Made by a program: the position numbers and the translations under genes. This document shows, in pieces, positions 34,762-43,289 of a stretch of 64,000 nt of DNA (positions within the stretch are counted from its first letter, which is position 1; the number at the start of each line of letters is the position of its first letter). The stretch is taken from assembly GCA_029222685.1 (NCBI GenBank), contig JARHVB010000005.1, positions 1 through 64,000 of the forward strand, written 5' to 3'. This DNA is from Terripilifer ovatus. Its GTDB lineage: Bacteria; Pseudomonadota; Alphaproteobacteria; Rhizobiales; Beijerinckiaceae. A model generated the notes under the pieces. That model had not been told where the DNA came from, made no database searches, and worked only from the letters and a program-made list of their open reading frames with translations.

Positions 34762-35766
34762 ATGAAAACTGGTGTTTTGTCGCGGCGCCGCATGCTCACC
34801 GGGGCCGCGAGCGCCGCGGTGGCAGCGCCGATCCTGCGGGCGCGGCCGGCGCGCGCGGCAACCAAGCTGCGCTTTCTGATGAACTGGTTCGCGGAAGCCG
34901 AACACGGTGGATTTTATCAGGCGAAAGCGACCGGTCTTTATAAAAAGGCCGGCTTCGACGTCGAGCTGATGCAGGGCGGCCCGCAGCTCAATGCCGTCCA
35001 GCTCCTGCTTGGCGGCGAAGCCGATGTCATTCTCGGCTACGACCTGCAGCTCCTCAGCGGCATCGAAAAGGCGCTGCCAATGCGCGCCATCGCGGCCTCG
35101 TTCCAGACCGATCTGCAAGGCCTGATGACACGCCCGAACGTGAAATCCTTCGCCGAGCTGAAGGGACGCAAGGTCTATATCGCCAACAGCGGCTACACCA
35201 CCTATTGGCCGTGGCTCAAAAAGAAATTCGGCTTCACCGATGAGATGGCGGCGCCCAAGGGCGTTGGCCTGCAGACGTTCTTCGCCGATCCGACATCGGC
35301 CGCGGCAGGCTATATCACTGCCGAGCCCTATTACGCCAAGCAGCGCAACGAGGACGTCAATTTTCTCCTGTTCTCGAATGACGGCTGGCCGACCTATACG
35401 AACCCGCTCGTCGCCAGCACCGACTATCTCGCCAAGCACAAGGATCTCATCCGTCCCTTCCTCAAGGCTTCGATGGAAGGCTGGAAGTCCTATATGGCCG
35501 ATCCGACGCCGGGCAATAATCTCATCAAGCAGATGAACCCGAAGATGGACGACGGCCAGATAGATTTCAGCCTGGCGCGTATGCGCGAGATCAAGACTCT
35601 GGAAAGCGGCGACGCCGCCAAATTGGGTCTCGGCTGCATGACCGAGGAGCGCTGGCGCAAGACGCGCGACTTCATGGTCGAGGTCAATCTGCTCAAGCCC
35701 GAGACGGATTGGAAACAGGCCTTCACCACCGAGTTCATCGACGACGTTCACGTCATGCCGTCGTGA
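34762..35766 (+). CDS. NMT1/THI5-like ABC substrate-binding protein
   Basis: 334-residue exported binding protein. A Tat signal (SRRRMLTGAASAAVAAPIL) precedes LRFLMNWFAEAEHGGFYQAK, GLYKKAGFDVELMQGGPQL, and IGYDLQLL-like core segments (residues about 32-330). The NWFAEAEHGGFYQA segment resembles ThiY/NMT1 receptors for pyrimidines and similar N-compounds. The Thi5 iron-type CCCFC motif is absent, so this is a receptor and not an HMP synthase. It has a sigma-54 promoter and a strong GGAGG site. No permease is adjacent, so it probably serves the ABC genes at 39782-41430. Confidence 0.9.
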   Translation: MKTGVLSRRRMLTGAASAAVAAPILRARPARAATKLRFLMNWFAEAEHGGFYQAKATGLYKKAGFDVELMQGGPQLNAVQLLLGGEADVILGYDLQLLSGIEKALPMRAIAASFQTDLQGLMTRPNVKSFAELKGRKVYIANSGYTTYWPWLKKKFGFTDEMAAPKGVGLQTFFADPTSAAAGYITAEPYYAKQRNEDVNFLLFSNDGWPTYTNPLVASTDYLAKHKDLIRPFLKASMEGWKSYMADPTPGNNLIKQMNPKMDDGQIDFSLARMREIKTLESGDAAKLGLGCMTEERWRKTRDFMVEVNLLKPETDWKQAFTTEFIDDVHVMPS

Positions 35767-35777
35767 CTCAACGCGGC

Positions 35778-35804
35778 CCTTCTCCCGCGCAGGGCGGGAG
35801 AAGG
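35778..35804. repeat. ccttctcccg/cgggagaagg hairpin repeat
   Basis: A perfect 10-bp stem with a 7-nt loop lies between the convergent binding-protein and dioxygenase genes. This is another repeat wording I know as common in Hyphomicrobiales. It is placed as a bidirectional terminator would be, but has no T-run. Confidence 0.75.
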
Positions 35805-35853
35805 TAAGCCCTTGCGCAGCAAGGATCGGACGAGGGTGGGATCAACCGCACGC

Positions 35854-36780
35854 TCACGTTCCCGTCGCAGCCATTTCCTTGCGATAGGTATAGAACTTGT
35901 TGAACTTCGACAGCAGGAACTGCCCGGCGCTCATGTCGGGCATGCCATCGAACACCGAATCGAAATCCGGATCGTAGAAGAACGGAATCGAATAACGTCC
36001 GATCCCCGCGCGGTTGATGACGCGATGCGGCGCCGAGCGAAACATACCTCCCGTCATCTTCTCCACCATGTCTCCAAGGTTGATGATGAAGGCATCAGCA
36101 CGCGGCGGGACGCCGACGATCGCATTGCCGGGCGTGCGCACTTCCAGGCCACCGGCCGAATCCTGCGCGAGAATGGTCAGAAACCCGTAGTCCTGATGTT
36201 CGGCCGCGCCATGTTCGCGCGCCTCGATGCGGCTGTTGGGCGGGTAGTGGAACAGCCGCATGAAGGCGATCGGCTTGCGGTAGCGCGCGCGCAGGTCGGC
36301 CGGCTGCATGCCAAGACACAGCGCCAGCGGCCCCAGCAGCCGGTTGCCCAGCTTCATCATCTCCGAAAAATACTGCTCCACGTCTTCGCGATAGCCCGGC
36401 AGATCGGGCCAGCGGTTGACGCCGTGCAACGGCTTGCCGGCCAGGATGTCCGGATCGTCAGGTGTCAGCGGCAGGCCGAGATTGAAGCTTTCCTTGAGGT
36501 CCGGCAGGTTGCCTTCGTAGACGGTCTGGTGCATCGGCGCATAGCCGCGATTGCTCTTGTCGATCTTCAGCGCCAAGCGCGCGTCCAGGGGCTGTTCGAA
36601 AAACCGCCGCGCCGCCGCAAAGGCCTTTTGCGTCGATGCCGCGGGAACGCCGTGGCCGATGAGCTCGAACGCCCCCCAGGTCCGCAGCACGCCGTCCAGC
36701 TCCTTCGCCACGACGCTGTCGCCATCCGCATCGCCCGCCACCACCGGCGTCAGATCAATCGTCGGAATCGTTTCGCTCAT
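35854..36780 (-). CDS. Isopenicillin N synthase-like 2-oxoglutarate/Fe(II) oxygenase
   Basis: 308-residue DIOX_N/2OG-FeII_Oxy protein. The N-terminal IPTIDLTPVVAGD and GAFELIGHGVPAA are family hallmarks. The iron triad is His and Asp in EHQDYGFLT and His in SAPHRVIN, and the 2-oxoglutarate-binding Arg lies in GRYSIPFFYDP. The ATG at 36780 has AGGAG upstream. It is divergent from the adenine deaminase/ABC operon and convergent with the sigma-54-controlled receptor gene, so it may process the imported compound. The substrate is unknown. Confidence 0.9.
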   Translation of the reverse strand: MSETIPTIDLTPVVAGDADGDSVVAKELDGVLRTWGAFELIGHGVPAASTQKAFAAARRFFEQPLDARLALKIDKSNRGYAPMHQTVYEGNLPDLKESFNLGLPLTPDDPDILAGKPLHGVNRWPDLPGYREDVEQYFSEMMKLGNRLLGPLALCLGMQPADLRARYRKPIAFMRLFHYPPNSRIEAREHGAAEHQDYGFLTILAQDSAGGLEVRTPGNAIVGVPPRADAFIINLGDMVEKMTGGMFRSAPHRVINRAGIGRYSIPFFYDPDFDSVFDGMPDMSAGQFLLSKFNKFYTYRKEMAATGT

Positions 36781-36985
36781 GCGCTGCTCCTGGCTCTCTG
36801 CCTGCCGGGACCGAGCAATGGACATGCCATGCAACCGCATTGATTTGTAACGGACTTTGACAGATCAATGAACAGAAACAATGCAGTACGCTCAAAATAA
36901 GGGCGATGCTGCTTTTTCTATCAGCTCGACAAGACAGGGCTGTGTACTATCCCTTGGACCACCTCCACCCAGCCGAAAACGCCCC

Positions 36986-37909
36986 ATGAAACTGGCCATT
37001 CCGGATTTTATTTCCAACTCCTATTTCCCCGCCATTGCCGCCGCCGAACTGGGTTTCTTTGCCCGCGAAGGACTTGATGTCACTGTTGAATTGATGGTTC
37101 CGATCGAGACCGCCATCGCCGGCATGCGCAACGGTACGGTGCATTTCGTCGGCGGCTCCGCACACCTCATGGTCGGCGGCTTCCCGGAATGGGATGGCGT
37201 CAAGCTCATCTGTGCCCAGTCGCAAGGCATGTACTGGTTTCTGGTTGTCCACGCCGATCTCGGCCTGCGCCCTGGCGATCTCGCCGGGCTGCGCGGCCTG
37301 CGCATCGGCGCCGCACCCTGGGTCGCCATGGGGCTGCGGCGGCTCCTGATCGAAGCCGGGCTCGACCCTTCCATGAACGACATTACGATCGAGCCCATCC
37401 CCGGCGCCCATGGGGCCGGCGTCAATTTCGGCGTCACCGCCGCCAGGGCCCTTGAAGAAAAGCGTGTCGACGGCTTCTGGGCCAACGGCATGGGCGCTGA
37501 AATCGCCATCCGCAACGGCATCGGCACCCTGCTACTCGACGCCCGGCGGGGCGACGGGCCAAAGCCCTGTTTCGACTATACGATGGCCTCGCTCGCCATC
37601 ACCGACGGTTTCCTGCAGCACCATGGCGATGCAGCCGCCGCTGCCGTGCGCGCCATGGCGCAAACCCACCGCGCCCTGAAAGCCGATGTCTCGCTCGCCG
37701 GCAAGGTCGGCCGCGCCCTGTTTCCGGCGATGGAAGCGGAGCTGATCGTCGATCTCGTGCGGCGCGATCTCCCCTACTATGATACGGTGATCAGGCCCGA
37801 ATTCGTGAGCGCGATGACGCAGTTCTCACGTGACGTCGGCATTCTGAAAGGCCGTCCCTCGTATACGGATGTCGTAGCGGACGGCATGAGCAAATTCTGG
37901 AGTTCATGA
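36986..37909 (+). CDS. Signal-less NMT1/SsuA-like binding-fold protein
   Basis: 307-residue protein with the same fold as ABC receptors: PDFISNSYFPAIAAAELGFF, AREGLDVTVELMVP, and NGTVHFVGGSAHLMVGGF. There is no signal peptide at the chosen ATG (36986) or in the short in-frame upstream sequence, so it is predicted to be cytoplasmic. Its stop overlaps the adenine deaminase start (ATGA). It could be a cytosolic ligand-binding or enzyme-like protein of the THI5 superfamily. A missed non-ATG start with a signal is not supported by the upstream sequence. Confidence 0.85.
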   Translation: MKLAIPDFISNSYFPAIAAAELGFFAREGLDVTVELMVPIETAIAGMRNGTVHFVGGSAHLMVGGFPEWDGVKLICAQSQGMYWFLVVHADLGLRPGDLAGLRGLRIGAAPWVAMGLRRLLIEAGLDPSMNDITIEPIPGAHGAGVNFGVTAARALEEKRVDGFWANGMGAEIAIRNGIGTLLLDARRGDGPKPCFDYTMASLAITDGFLQHHGDAAAAAVRAMAQTHRALKADVSLAGKVGRALFPAMEAELIVDLVRRDLPYYDTVIRPEFVSAMTQFSRDVGILKGRPSYTDVVADGMSKFWSS

Positions 37910-39738
37910 TGGTCACGCCGGTTCGCATCGCAAGCTGGGATGAATCCGCGGCAGCCCTGATCGATGTCGCCAGCGGCCGCAAGCCCGCCGATGTCGTGGT
38001 CCGCAGCGGCCGCTGGGTGAACGTCTATTCCGGTGAGATCATCGCGGAAACCGATATCGCGATCATCGCCGGCCGCTTCGCCTATGTCGGGCCTTCGGCC
38101 CAGCATGCCATCGGACCCGACACGAAGATCATCGAGGCGAACGGCCGTTATCTCATGCCCGGCCTCTGCGATGCGCACATGCATGTGGAAAGCGGCATGG
38201 TGACGGCGACCGAATTCGCCCGCGCCGTCATCCCGCATGGCACGACGAGCATGTTCGTCGACCCGCACGAGATCGCCAACGTGCTGGGGCTCGACGGCGT
38301 CCGACTGATGCATGACGAGGCGGCAGGCCTGCCGGTCAACATGTTCGTGCAGGTGCCGGGCTGCGTGCCGAGCGCGCCGGGCCTGGAAAACGCCGGCGCC
38401 AGCATCGGCCCCGCCGATGTCGCGGAAGCGATGCGCTGGCCCAATATCGTCGGCCTCGGCGAGATGATGAATTTTCCCGGTGTCGCAGCGTCCGATCCCA
38501 ATATGCTCGGCGAGATCGCCGCGACCCAGCGTGCCGGCAAGACCGTTGGCGGCCATTACGCCTCGCCTGATCTGGGACTGCCCTTTCACGCCTATGTGGC
38601 GGGCGGCCCCGCCGACGATCACGAAGGCACCCGCATCGAGGATGCCATCGCCCGCGTCCGCCAAGGCATGCGCGCCATGCTGCGCCTCGGCTCCGCCTGG
38701 TATGATGTCGCCTCGCAGATCAAGGCCGTCACCGAGCGCGGCCTCGACCCGCGCAATTTCATCCTCTGCACCGACGATTGCCACTCCGGCACTCTGGTCA
38801 ACGACGGCCATATGAACCGCGTCGTCCGCCACGCCATCGCACAAGGCCTGAAACCCATCATCGCCATCCAGATGGCGACCCTGAACACGGCGCAGCATTT
38901 CGGTATGGAGCGCGAACTCGGCGCCATCGCGCCGGGCCGCCGCGCCGATCTCATTCTGACGTCAGACCTCGCCACCCTGCCGATCGAACTGGTCATGGCG
39001 CGCGGCCAGGTGCTTGCCGAGAACGGTAAGCTTGCTGTCGACATTGCGCCTTACGCCTATCCGAAGAACAGCCGCGACACCGTGCATCTCGGGCGCGCGA
39101 CGACCGGTGACGATTTCGTTATTCCTGCGCCGGGAAACATGGCGAGCGTCGAGGCCAATGTCATCGGCGTCATCGAGAACCAGGCGCCGACCCAGGCCCT
39201 GGTCCGCCGCCTGCCCTGCGCCAACGGCAGGGTCGAAGCCGATGTCTCGCTCGACGTCTGCCATATCGCCGTCGTCGAGCGCCATCGCGCAACCGGCAGG
39301 ATCGCAAATGCCTTCGTCTCGGGCTTCGGCTACGAAAAGCCCTGCGCTATCGCCAGCACGGTGGCGCACGACAGCCATCACGTCATCGTCGTCGGCACCT
39401 CGCGCGCCGACATGGCCCAAGCCGTCAACCGGCTGGCGGAGGTCGGCGGCGGCATCTGCATGGTCAGCGAGGGCCGCGAACTGGCGCTCGTCGAACTGCC
39501 GATTGCCGGCCTGATGTCGGACGAGCGTGCCGAAATTGTCGCGGTCAAGGCGGAGCGCGTGATGCAGGCCATGCGGGCCTGCGGCTGCACGCTCAACAAC
39601 GCCTTCATGCAGCACTCGCTACTGGCGCTCGTCGTCATTCCCGAATTGCGTATTTCCGACATCGGCCTCGTCGATGTGCGCACATTTCAGCCAATTCCCG
39701 TGTTGCTGCCAGAAGCCACATCCAGCGAAGCGGTCTGA
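37906..39738 (+). CDS. ade: Adenine deaminase family amidohydrolase
   Basis: 610-residue metal-dependent amidohydrolase. It has the metal-binding CDAHMHVESGM motif, the PHEIANVLG segment, ILCTDDCHSGTLVNDGHMN with the catalytic Asp/His region, and the long C-terminal adenine deaminase domain (VAHDSHHVIVVGTS, and CTLNNAFMQHSLLALVVIPELR, cited in part). Family reaction: adenine to hypoxanthine plus ammonia. Some paralogues act on related N-heterocycles, and its placement inside an ABC uptake operon would fit such a role. Two ATGs are adjacent (37906 and 37909). It overlaps the upstream gene by 4 bp. Confidence 0.9.
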   Translation: MMVTPVRIASWDESAAALIDVASGRKPADVVVRSGRWVNVYSGEIIAETDIAIIAGRFAYVGPSAQHAIGPDTKIIEANGRYLMPGLCDAHMHVESGMVTATEFARAVIPHGTTSMFVDPHEIANVLGLDGVRLMHDEAAGLPVNMFVQVPGCVPSAPGLENAGASIGPADVAEAMRWPNIVGLGEMMNFPGVAASDPNMLGEIAATQRAGKTVGGHYASPDLGLPFHAYVAGGPADDHEGTRIEDAIARVRQGMRAMLRLGSAWYDVASQIKAVTERGLDPRNFILCTDDCHSGTLVNDGHMNRVVRHAIAQGLKPIIAIQMATLNTAQHFGMERELGAIAPGRRADLILTSDLATLPIELVMARGQVLAENGKLAVDIAPYAYPKNSRDTVHLGRATTGDDFVIPAPGNMASVEANVIGVIENQAPTQALVRRLPCANGRVEADVSLDVCHIAVVERHRATGRIANAFVSGFGYEKPCAIASTVAHDSHHVIVVGTSRADMAQAVNRLAEVGGGICMVSEGRELALVELPIAGLMSDERAEIVAVKAERVMQAMRACGCTLNNAFMQHSLLALVVIPELRISDIGLVDVRTFQPIPVLLPEATSSEAV

Positions 39739-39781
39739 ACCGGCCCAAGGCTTGCTTGGGGTTCGGGAACAGACGCGTTTG

Positions 39782-40636
39782 ATGGATAGTGGAATGACCC
39801 CCGCGCCTTTAACTTTCGACGAGCCGGAAGCGAAAGCCGCCGCGAGGCTGCAGCCTGCGCCGGTGATCGAAGTCCTTTCGGCGGAAAAAGTGTTTGCCGA
39901 CGGCACGCGCGCCCTGCAACCGGTCGATCTGACCTTGCGGGCCGGCGATTTCATGACCCTGATCGGGCCGTCGGGATGCGGCAAGAGCACCCTGCTCGGC
40001 ATGATGTCCAATCTCCTGCAACCCTCCGAGGGGCGCCTGAGCTGGTGGCGCGGTGGCCCCGAAAAGATCGGCGCCAAGGGACGCCAGATCGGCATCGTAT
40101 TTCAGGACCCGACGCTGATGCCGTGGGCGACTGTCGAGAGCAATGTGCGCCTGCTGTTCGATCTCGATCGCGTGCCGGCGTCGGAGTCCATGCCGCGCGT
40201 GCGCGACGCCCTGGCCAGGGTGGGCCTGTCCAAGTTCGCCAAACATTATCCCCGCCAGCTCTCCGGCGGCATGCGCATGCGCGTTGCCATCGCCAGAGCG
40301 CTCGCCACCGATCCCGATGTCCTGCTGATGGACGAGCCCTTCGGAGCGCTCGACGAATTCACCCGCCACAAGCTCGATGCCGACATTCTCGACATGTGGC
40401 AGGAGCGCTCGCTGACCGCGGTCTTCGTCACCCACTCCATCTACGAAGCCGTGTTTCTTTCAACCCGAATCGTCGTAATGGCGGCAAGTCCCGGACGGAT
40501 CATTCACGAAATCATCGTCGATGAGCCCTTTCCGCGCGACGAATCCTTTCGGGTCAGCACGCGCTTCGCCAACCTCTGTGCCGACGTGCTGAACGCGCTG
40601 TCGCTTGCACAGAAGCCAAATCATGGTGCGTCATGA
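39782..40636 (+). CDS. ABC transporter ATPase (SsuB/TauB/ThiZ-type)
   Basis: 284-residue ATP-binding subunit. It has Walker A GPSGCGKST, the Q-loop IGIVFQDPTLMPW, signature LSGGMRMRVAIARAL, Walker B VLLMDEPFGALD and an H-loop in VTHSIYEA. The start is taken at the ATG at 39782; an upstream in-frame ATG at 39674 overlaps ade and adds a non-conserved Cys-rich stretch. The stop overlaps the permease start by 4 bp. It belongs to the taurine/nitrate/pyrimidine importer subfamily. Confidence 0.93.
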   Translation: MDSGMTPAPLTFDEPEAKAAARLQPAPVIEVLSAEKVFADGTRALQPVDLTLRAGDFMTLIGPSGCGKSTLLGMMSNLLQPSEGRLSWWRGGPEKIGAKGRQIGIVFQDPTLMPWATVESNVRLLFDLDRVPASESMPRVRDALARVGLSKFAKHYPRQLSGGMRMRVAIARALATDPDVLLMDEPFGALDEFTRHKLDADILDMWQERSLTAVFVTHSIYEAVFLSTRIVVMAASPGRIIHEIIVDEPFPRDESFRVSTRFANLCADVLNALSLAQKPNHGAS

Positions 40637-41430
40637 ACAGCAACAAGGCCGAAAATGCCATGCGGATCGGCGCGCCGTTCGCCGTCGGGCTTGCCTTGCT
40701 GCTGGTCTGGCAGACCCTTTGCACCGCCTATGCAGTGCCCTCCTACCTGTTTCCCAAGCCGAGCGACATCTCCGACAGTTTCGGCCGCGAATGGCATACG
40801 CTGTTTGCAGCACTGGGAACCACGTTGAAGATCACCTTGTCCGGCTTCGCCGCAGCCTGCGTGATCGGCATCCTGATCGCTGTCATCTTCGTGCAAAGCA
40901 AGGTTATCGAACTGGCGTTCTTTCCCTACGCCGTCCTGCTGCAGGTCACGCCCATCGCCGCCGTCTCGCCGCTGATCGTTATCCTGGTCAAGAACACCAC
41001 CGGCGCGCTTATCGTCGTATCGACGATCGTCGCCCTGTTTCCGATCATTTCCAATACCACGCTCGGGCTGAGGAGCGTCGATCCGGGATTGTTGAACCTG
41101 TTTCGCGCGCGCCGGGCGTCACGGCTGCAGATCCTGTTGCGCCTGCGCGTCCCCAGCGCCCTGCCGTATATTTTCGCAGGCTTGAGGATTTCGATCGGCC
41201 TCGCCCTGATCGGCGCGGTGGTCGGTGAATTCGTCGCCGGCACCGGCGGTCGCGGCTCGGGCCTCGCCTATCAGATCCTGCAGGCCGGCTTTCAGCTCGA
41301 TATCCCGCTGATGTTCGCGGCGCTCGCGCTGATCAGCGTCGCCGGCATCGCCATGTTCACCGTGATGCTGGTACTCACCCGCTTGGCGTTGAGCCACTGG
41401 CATGAGAGCGAACTCGAAGCGCGCAGATGA
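40633..41430 (+). CDS. ABC transporter permease (SsuC/ThiX-type)
   Basis: 265-residue inner-membrane subunit with about six helices. The EAA-like loop is GLRSVDPGLLNLFRARRASR followed by LRVPSALPYIFAGLRI, as in SsuC/TauC proteins. It overlaps the ATPase gene by 4 bp. Together with that gene it forms the only unpaired translocator near the two exported receptors at 33651 and 34762. The operon thus reads binding-fold protein, ade, ATPase, permease. Confidence 0.93.
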   Translation: MNSNKAENAMRIGAPFAVGLALLLVWQTLCTAYAVPSYLFPKPSDISDSFGREWHTLFAALGTTLKITLSGFAAACVIGILIAVIFVQSKVIELAFFPYAVLLQVTPIAAVSPLIVILVKNTTGALIVVSTIVALFPIISNTTLGLRSVDPGLLNLFRARRASRLQILLRLRVPSALPYIFAGLRISIGLALIGAVVGEFVAGTGGRGSGLAYQILQAGFQLDIPLMFAALALISVAGIAMFTVMLVLTRLALSHWHESELEARR

Positions 41431-41451
41431 ACGCCGACCGGAAAGATGCGG

Positions 41452-42357
41452 TCAGGCGATCTTTTCGCTCCCGCGAGCGTTGCGTGTCTGGTCCTCGTAT
41501 TGCGCCGCATTCGCCAGAATAGCGCTGGTGCCGAGCAGCTTGTTCAACTGGTCAAAATCGAGCATGCGCGTCCGAAAGACCTCGTTGGTCCCGTGCTGCT
41601 GCAGGCTGGCGTAATAATCCTGCGCGATCCGCGCGAAGGCACGGACGATGCCGCCGGGAAAAATCACAAGGCGAAAACCGAGCTGCTCGAGATCCACGGC
41701 ACTCAAAGGCGGCGTGCGCCCACCCTCGACCATATTGGCCATGAGCGGCCGGTTGTCGCCGAACCGGTTGCGGATCGCGGCAAGATCGCTACGCGATTGC
41801 GGCGCCTCGATGAACAGCACATCGGCGCCAGCTTCCGCATAGCGGGCCGCGCGGTCCAGCGCAAAATCCAGACCCTCGACGGCAACCGCATCGGTGCGGG
41901 CGATGATCAGCGTGCGGTCGGATGCGCGCGCGTCGACAGCCGCCTTGATCTTGCCCACCATCTCTCCGGCTGGCACCACCGTCTTGTCGGACAAATGCCC
42001 GCAGCGCTTCGGAAACGTCTGATCCTCGAGCTGGATGGCCGAGGCCCCGGCCCGCTCGAACAGGCGCACCGTGCGCTGCGCGTTGAGCGCGTTGCCATGG
42101 CCCGTGTCGCCGTCGACGATGATCGGCGTCTGCACGCGCTCCGTGATCAGGGCCAGCGTGTCGGCCATTTCGGTCGCGGTGACAAGGCCGATATCGGGAC
42201 GTCCGAGCCGCGAATAGGCGACCGCCGCCCCCGACAGATAGAGGCTGGAGAAGCCTGCCTCCGTGGCCAGATATGCGGTCAGCGCGTCATAGACGCCGGG
42301 CGCCACAACGATCTTTGAACCTTGAAGCTGTTCCGGTAAACCGGGGATCGAATTCAT
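41452..42357 (-). CDS. Isocitrate lyase/PEP mutase family enzyme
   Basis: 301-residue TIM-barrel enzyme. Landmarks are VVAPGVYDALTAYLA, the metal-site DGDTGHGN, and the gating-loop motif KRCGH with the catalytic Cys typical of lyases such as 2-methylisocitrate lyase. LIIARTDAVAVEG and ADVLFIEAPQS follow. The intact KRCGH loop argues for C-C lyase activity rather than PEP mutase. The natural substrate may be a 2-alkylmalate or dialkylmalate. It lies 115 bp after the ABC permease gene in the cluster that also encodes a maleate isomerase-like enzyme, which would produce related C4 acids. Confidence 0.87.
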   Translation of the reverse strand: MNSIPGLPEQLQGSKIVVAPGVYDALTAYLATEAGFSSLYLSGAAVAYSRLGRPDIGLVTATEMADTLALITERVQTPIIVDGDTGHGNALNAQRTVRLFERAGASAIQLEDQTFPKRCGHLSDKTVVPAGEMVGKIKAAVDARASDRTLIIARTDAVAVEGLDFALDRAARYAEAGADVLFIEAPQSRSDLAAIRNRFGDNRPLMANMVEGGRTPPLSAVDLEQLGFRLVIFPGGIVRAFARIAQDYYASLQQHGTNEVFRTRMLDFDQLNKLLGTSAILANAAQYEDQTRNARGSEKIA

Positions 42358-42472
42358 AGTCGGCCTTTCAAGTGACCGTCTGCTACCAGCGGAGACGGGA
42401 AAGCCGCGGCCCGCTTGTCAGGCCGCGACAGAGTTCGTTCTGAAGATAGTGTCTGCAAGGACTCCTTGCGTT

Positions 42473-43279
42473 TCACATGTCCGCGGATTGATGCCAGGGA
42501 ATCAGGAACCGGCGCAACAGGCCTGTCGCGAAATAGAAGACGAAGCCGAGGATCGTCATATGGATGATCACGGCGAAAAGGCCATCGGTCTGATAGGAAT
42601 TCATCTCCGAAACCAGGACATAACCCAGACCGGCGCTGCCGCCGAGATATTCGCCGACGATCGTACCGATGATCGCCAGCACGATACCGACTTCCATGCC
42701 GGTGATGATATAGGGCAGCGCGTTGCGAAAATCGAGCTGAAAGAACGTTTGCAGCCGCGACGCATTGAGGCTGATCATCACGTCGCGATGGCCGGTTTCC
42801 ACGGACTTCACGCCAAGCACCGTATTGGTGAGAATCGGGAAGAACGACAGGATGGCGGCCACCAGGACCTTGCTGGTCATGCCGAAGCCGAACCAGACCA
42901 CGAAGAGCGGAATCAGCGCGACTTTGGGAATGACCTGCGTGGCGATGATGAAGGGATTGAGGGTCGCTTCAAGCCAGCGGATGCGGCCGATGACAAGGCC
43001 GAGACCGATGCCGACCACCGCCCCGAAGAAGAAGCCCAGCAAGGTCGAATAGACCGTGACCAGCGTATGGTCCCACGCGCGCGGCGAAGCCAGCATGCCC
43101 TTCCAGACATCCCACACCGCCCAGGGCGACGGCAGGATGAAGGCGGAGATACCGCTGATCTTGGTGTAATAATGCCAGGCGGCCAGGAAAATCAGGGCCA
43201 GTGCAGGCGTGGTCAGCCAGGGCAGATATTTTGTTTTGTCGGACCGTTCGGTGGTCGGGGTGACGACGTCGTCTGTCAT
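42473..43279 (-). CDS. ABC transporter permease (second system)
   Basis: 268-residue inner-membrane permease with about six helices. It has the EAA loop LGVKSVETGHRDVMISLNAS followed by FRNALPYIITGMEVG. It starts at the ATG at 43279, 10 bp after the ATPase gene. It pairs with the ATPase (43290-44120) and the Tat-exported receptor (45771-46796) to give a complete importer of the nitrate/sulfonate/aromatic-sulfonate class. Confidence 0.92.
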   Translation of the reverse strand: MTDDVVTPTTERSDKTKYLPWLTTPALALIFLAAWHYYTKISGISAFILPSPWAVWDVWKGMLASPRAWDHTLVTVYSTLLGFFFGAVVGIGLGLVIGRIRWLEATLNPFIIATQVIPKVALIPLFVVWFGFGMTSKVLVAAILSFFPILTNTVLGVKSVETGHRDVMISLNASRLQTFFQLDFRNALPYIITGMEVGIVLAIIGTIVGEYLGGSAGLGYVLVSEMNSYQTDGLFAVIIHMTILGFVFYFATGLLRRFLIPWHQSADM

Positions 43280-43289
43280 GATCGGCTTC

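Noticed and set aside
33651-35766. The two receptor genes as Thi5-type HMP-P synthases
   Set aside because: Both have export signals and lack the Thi5 Cys-rich CCCFC motif, so they are treated as ABC receptors.
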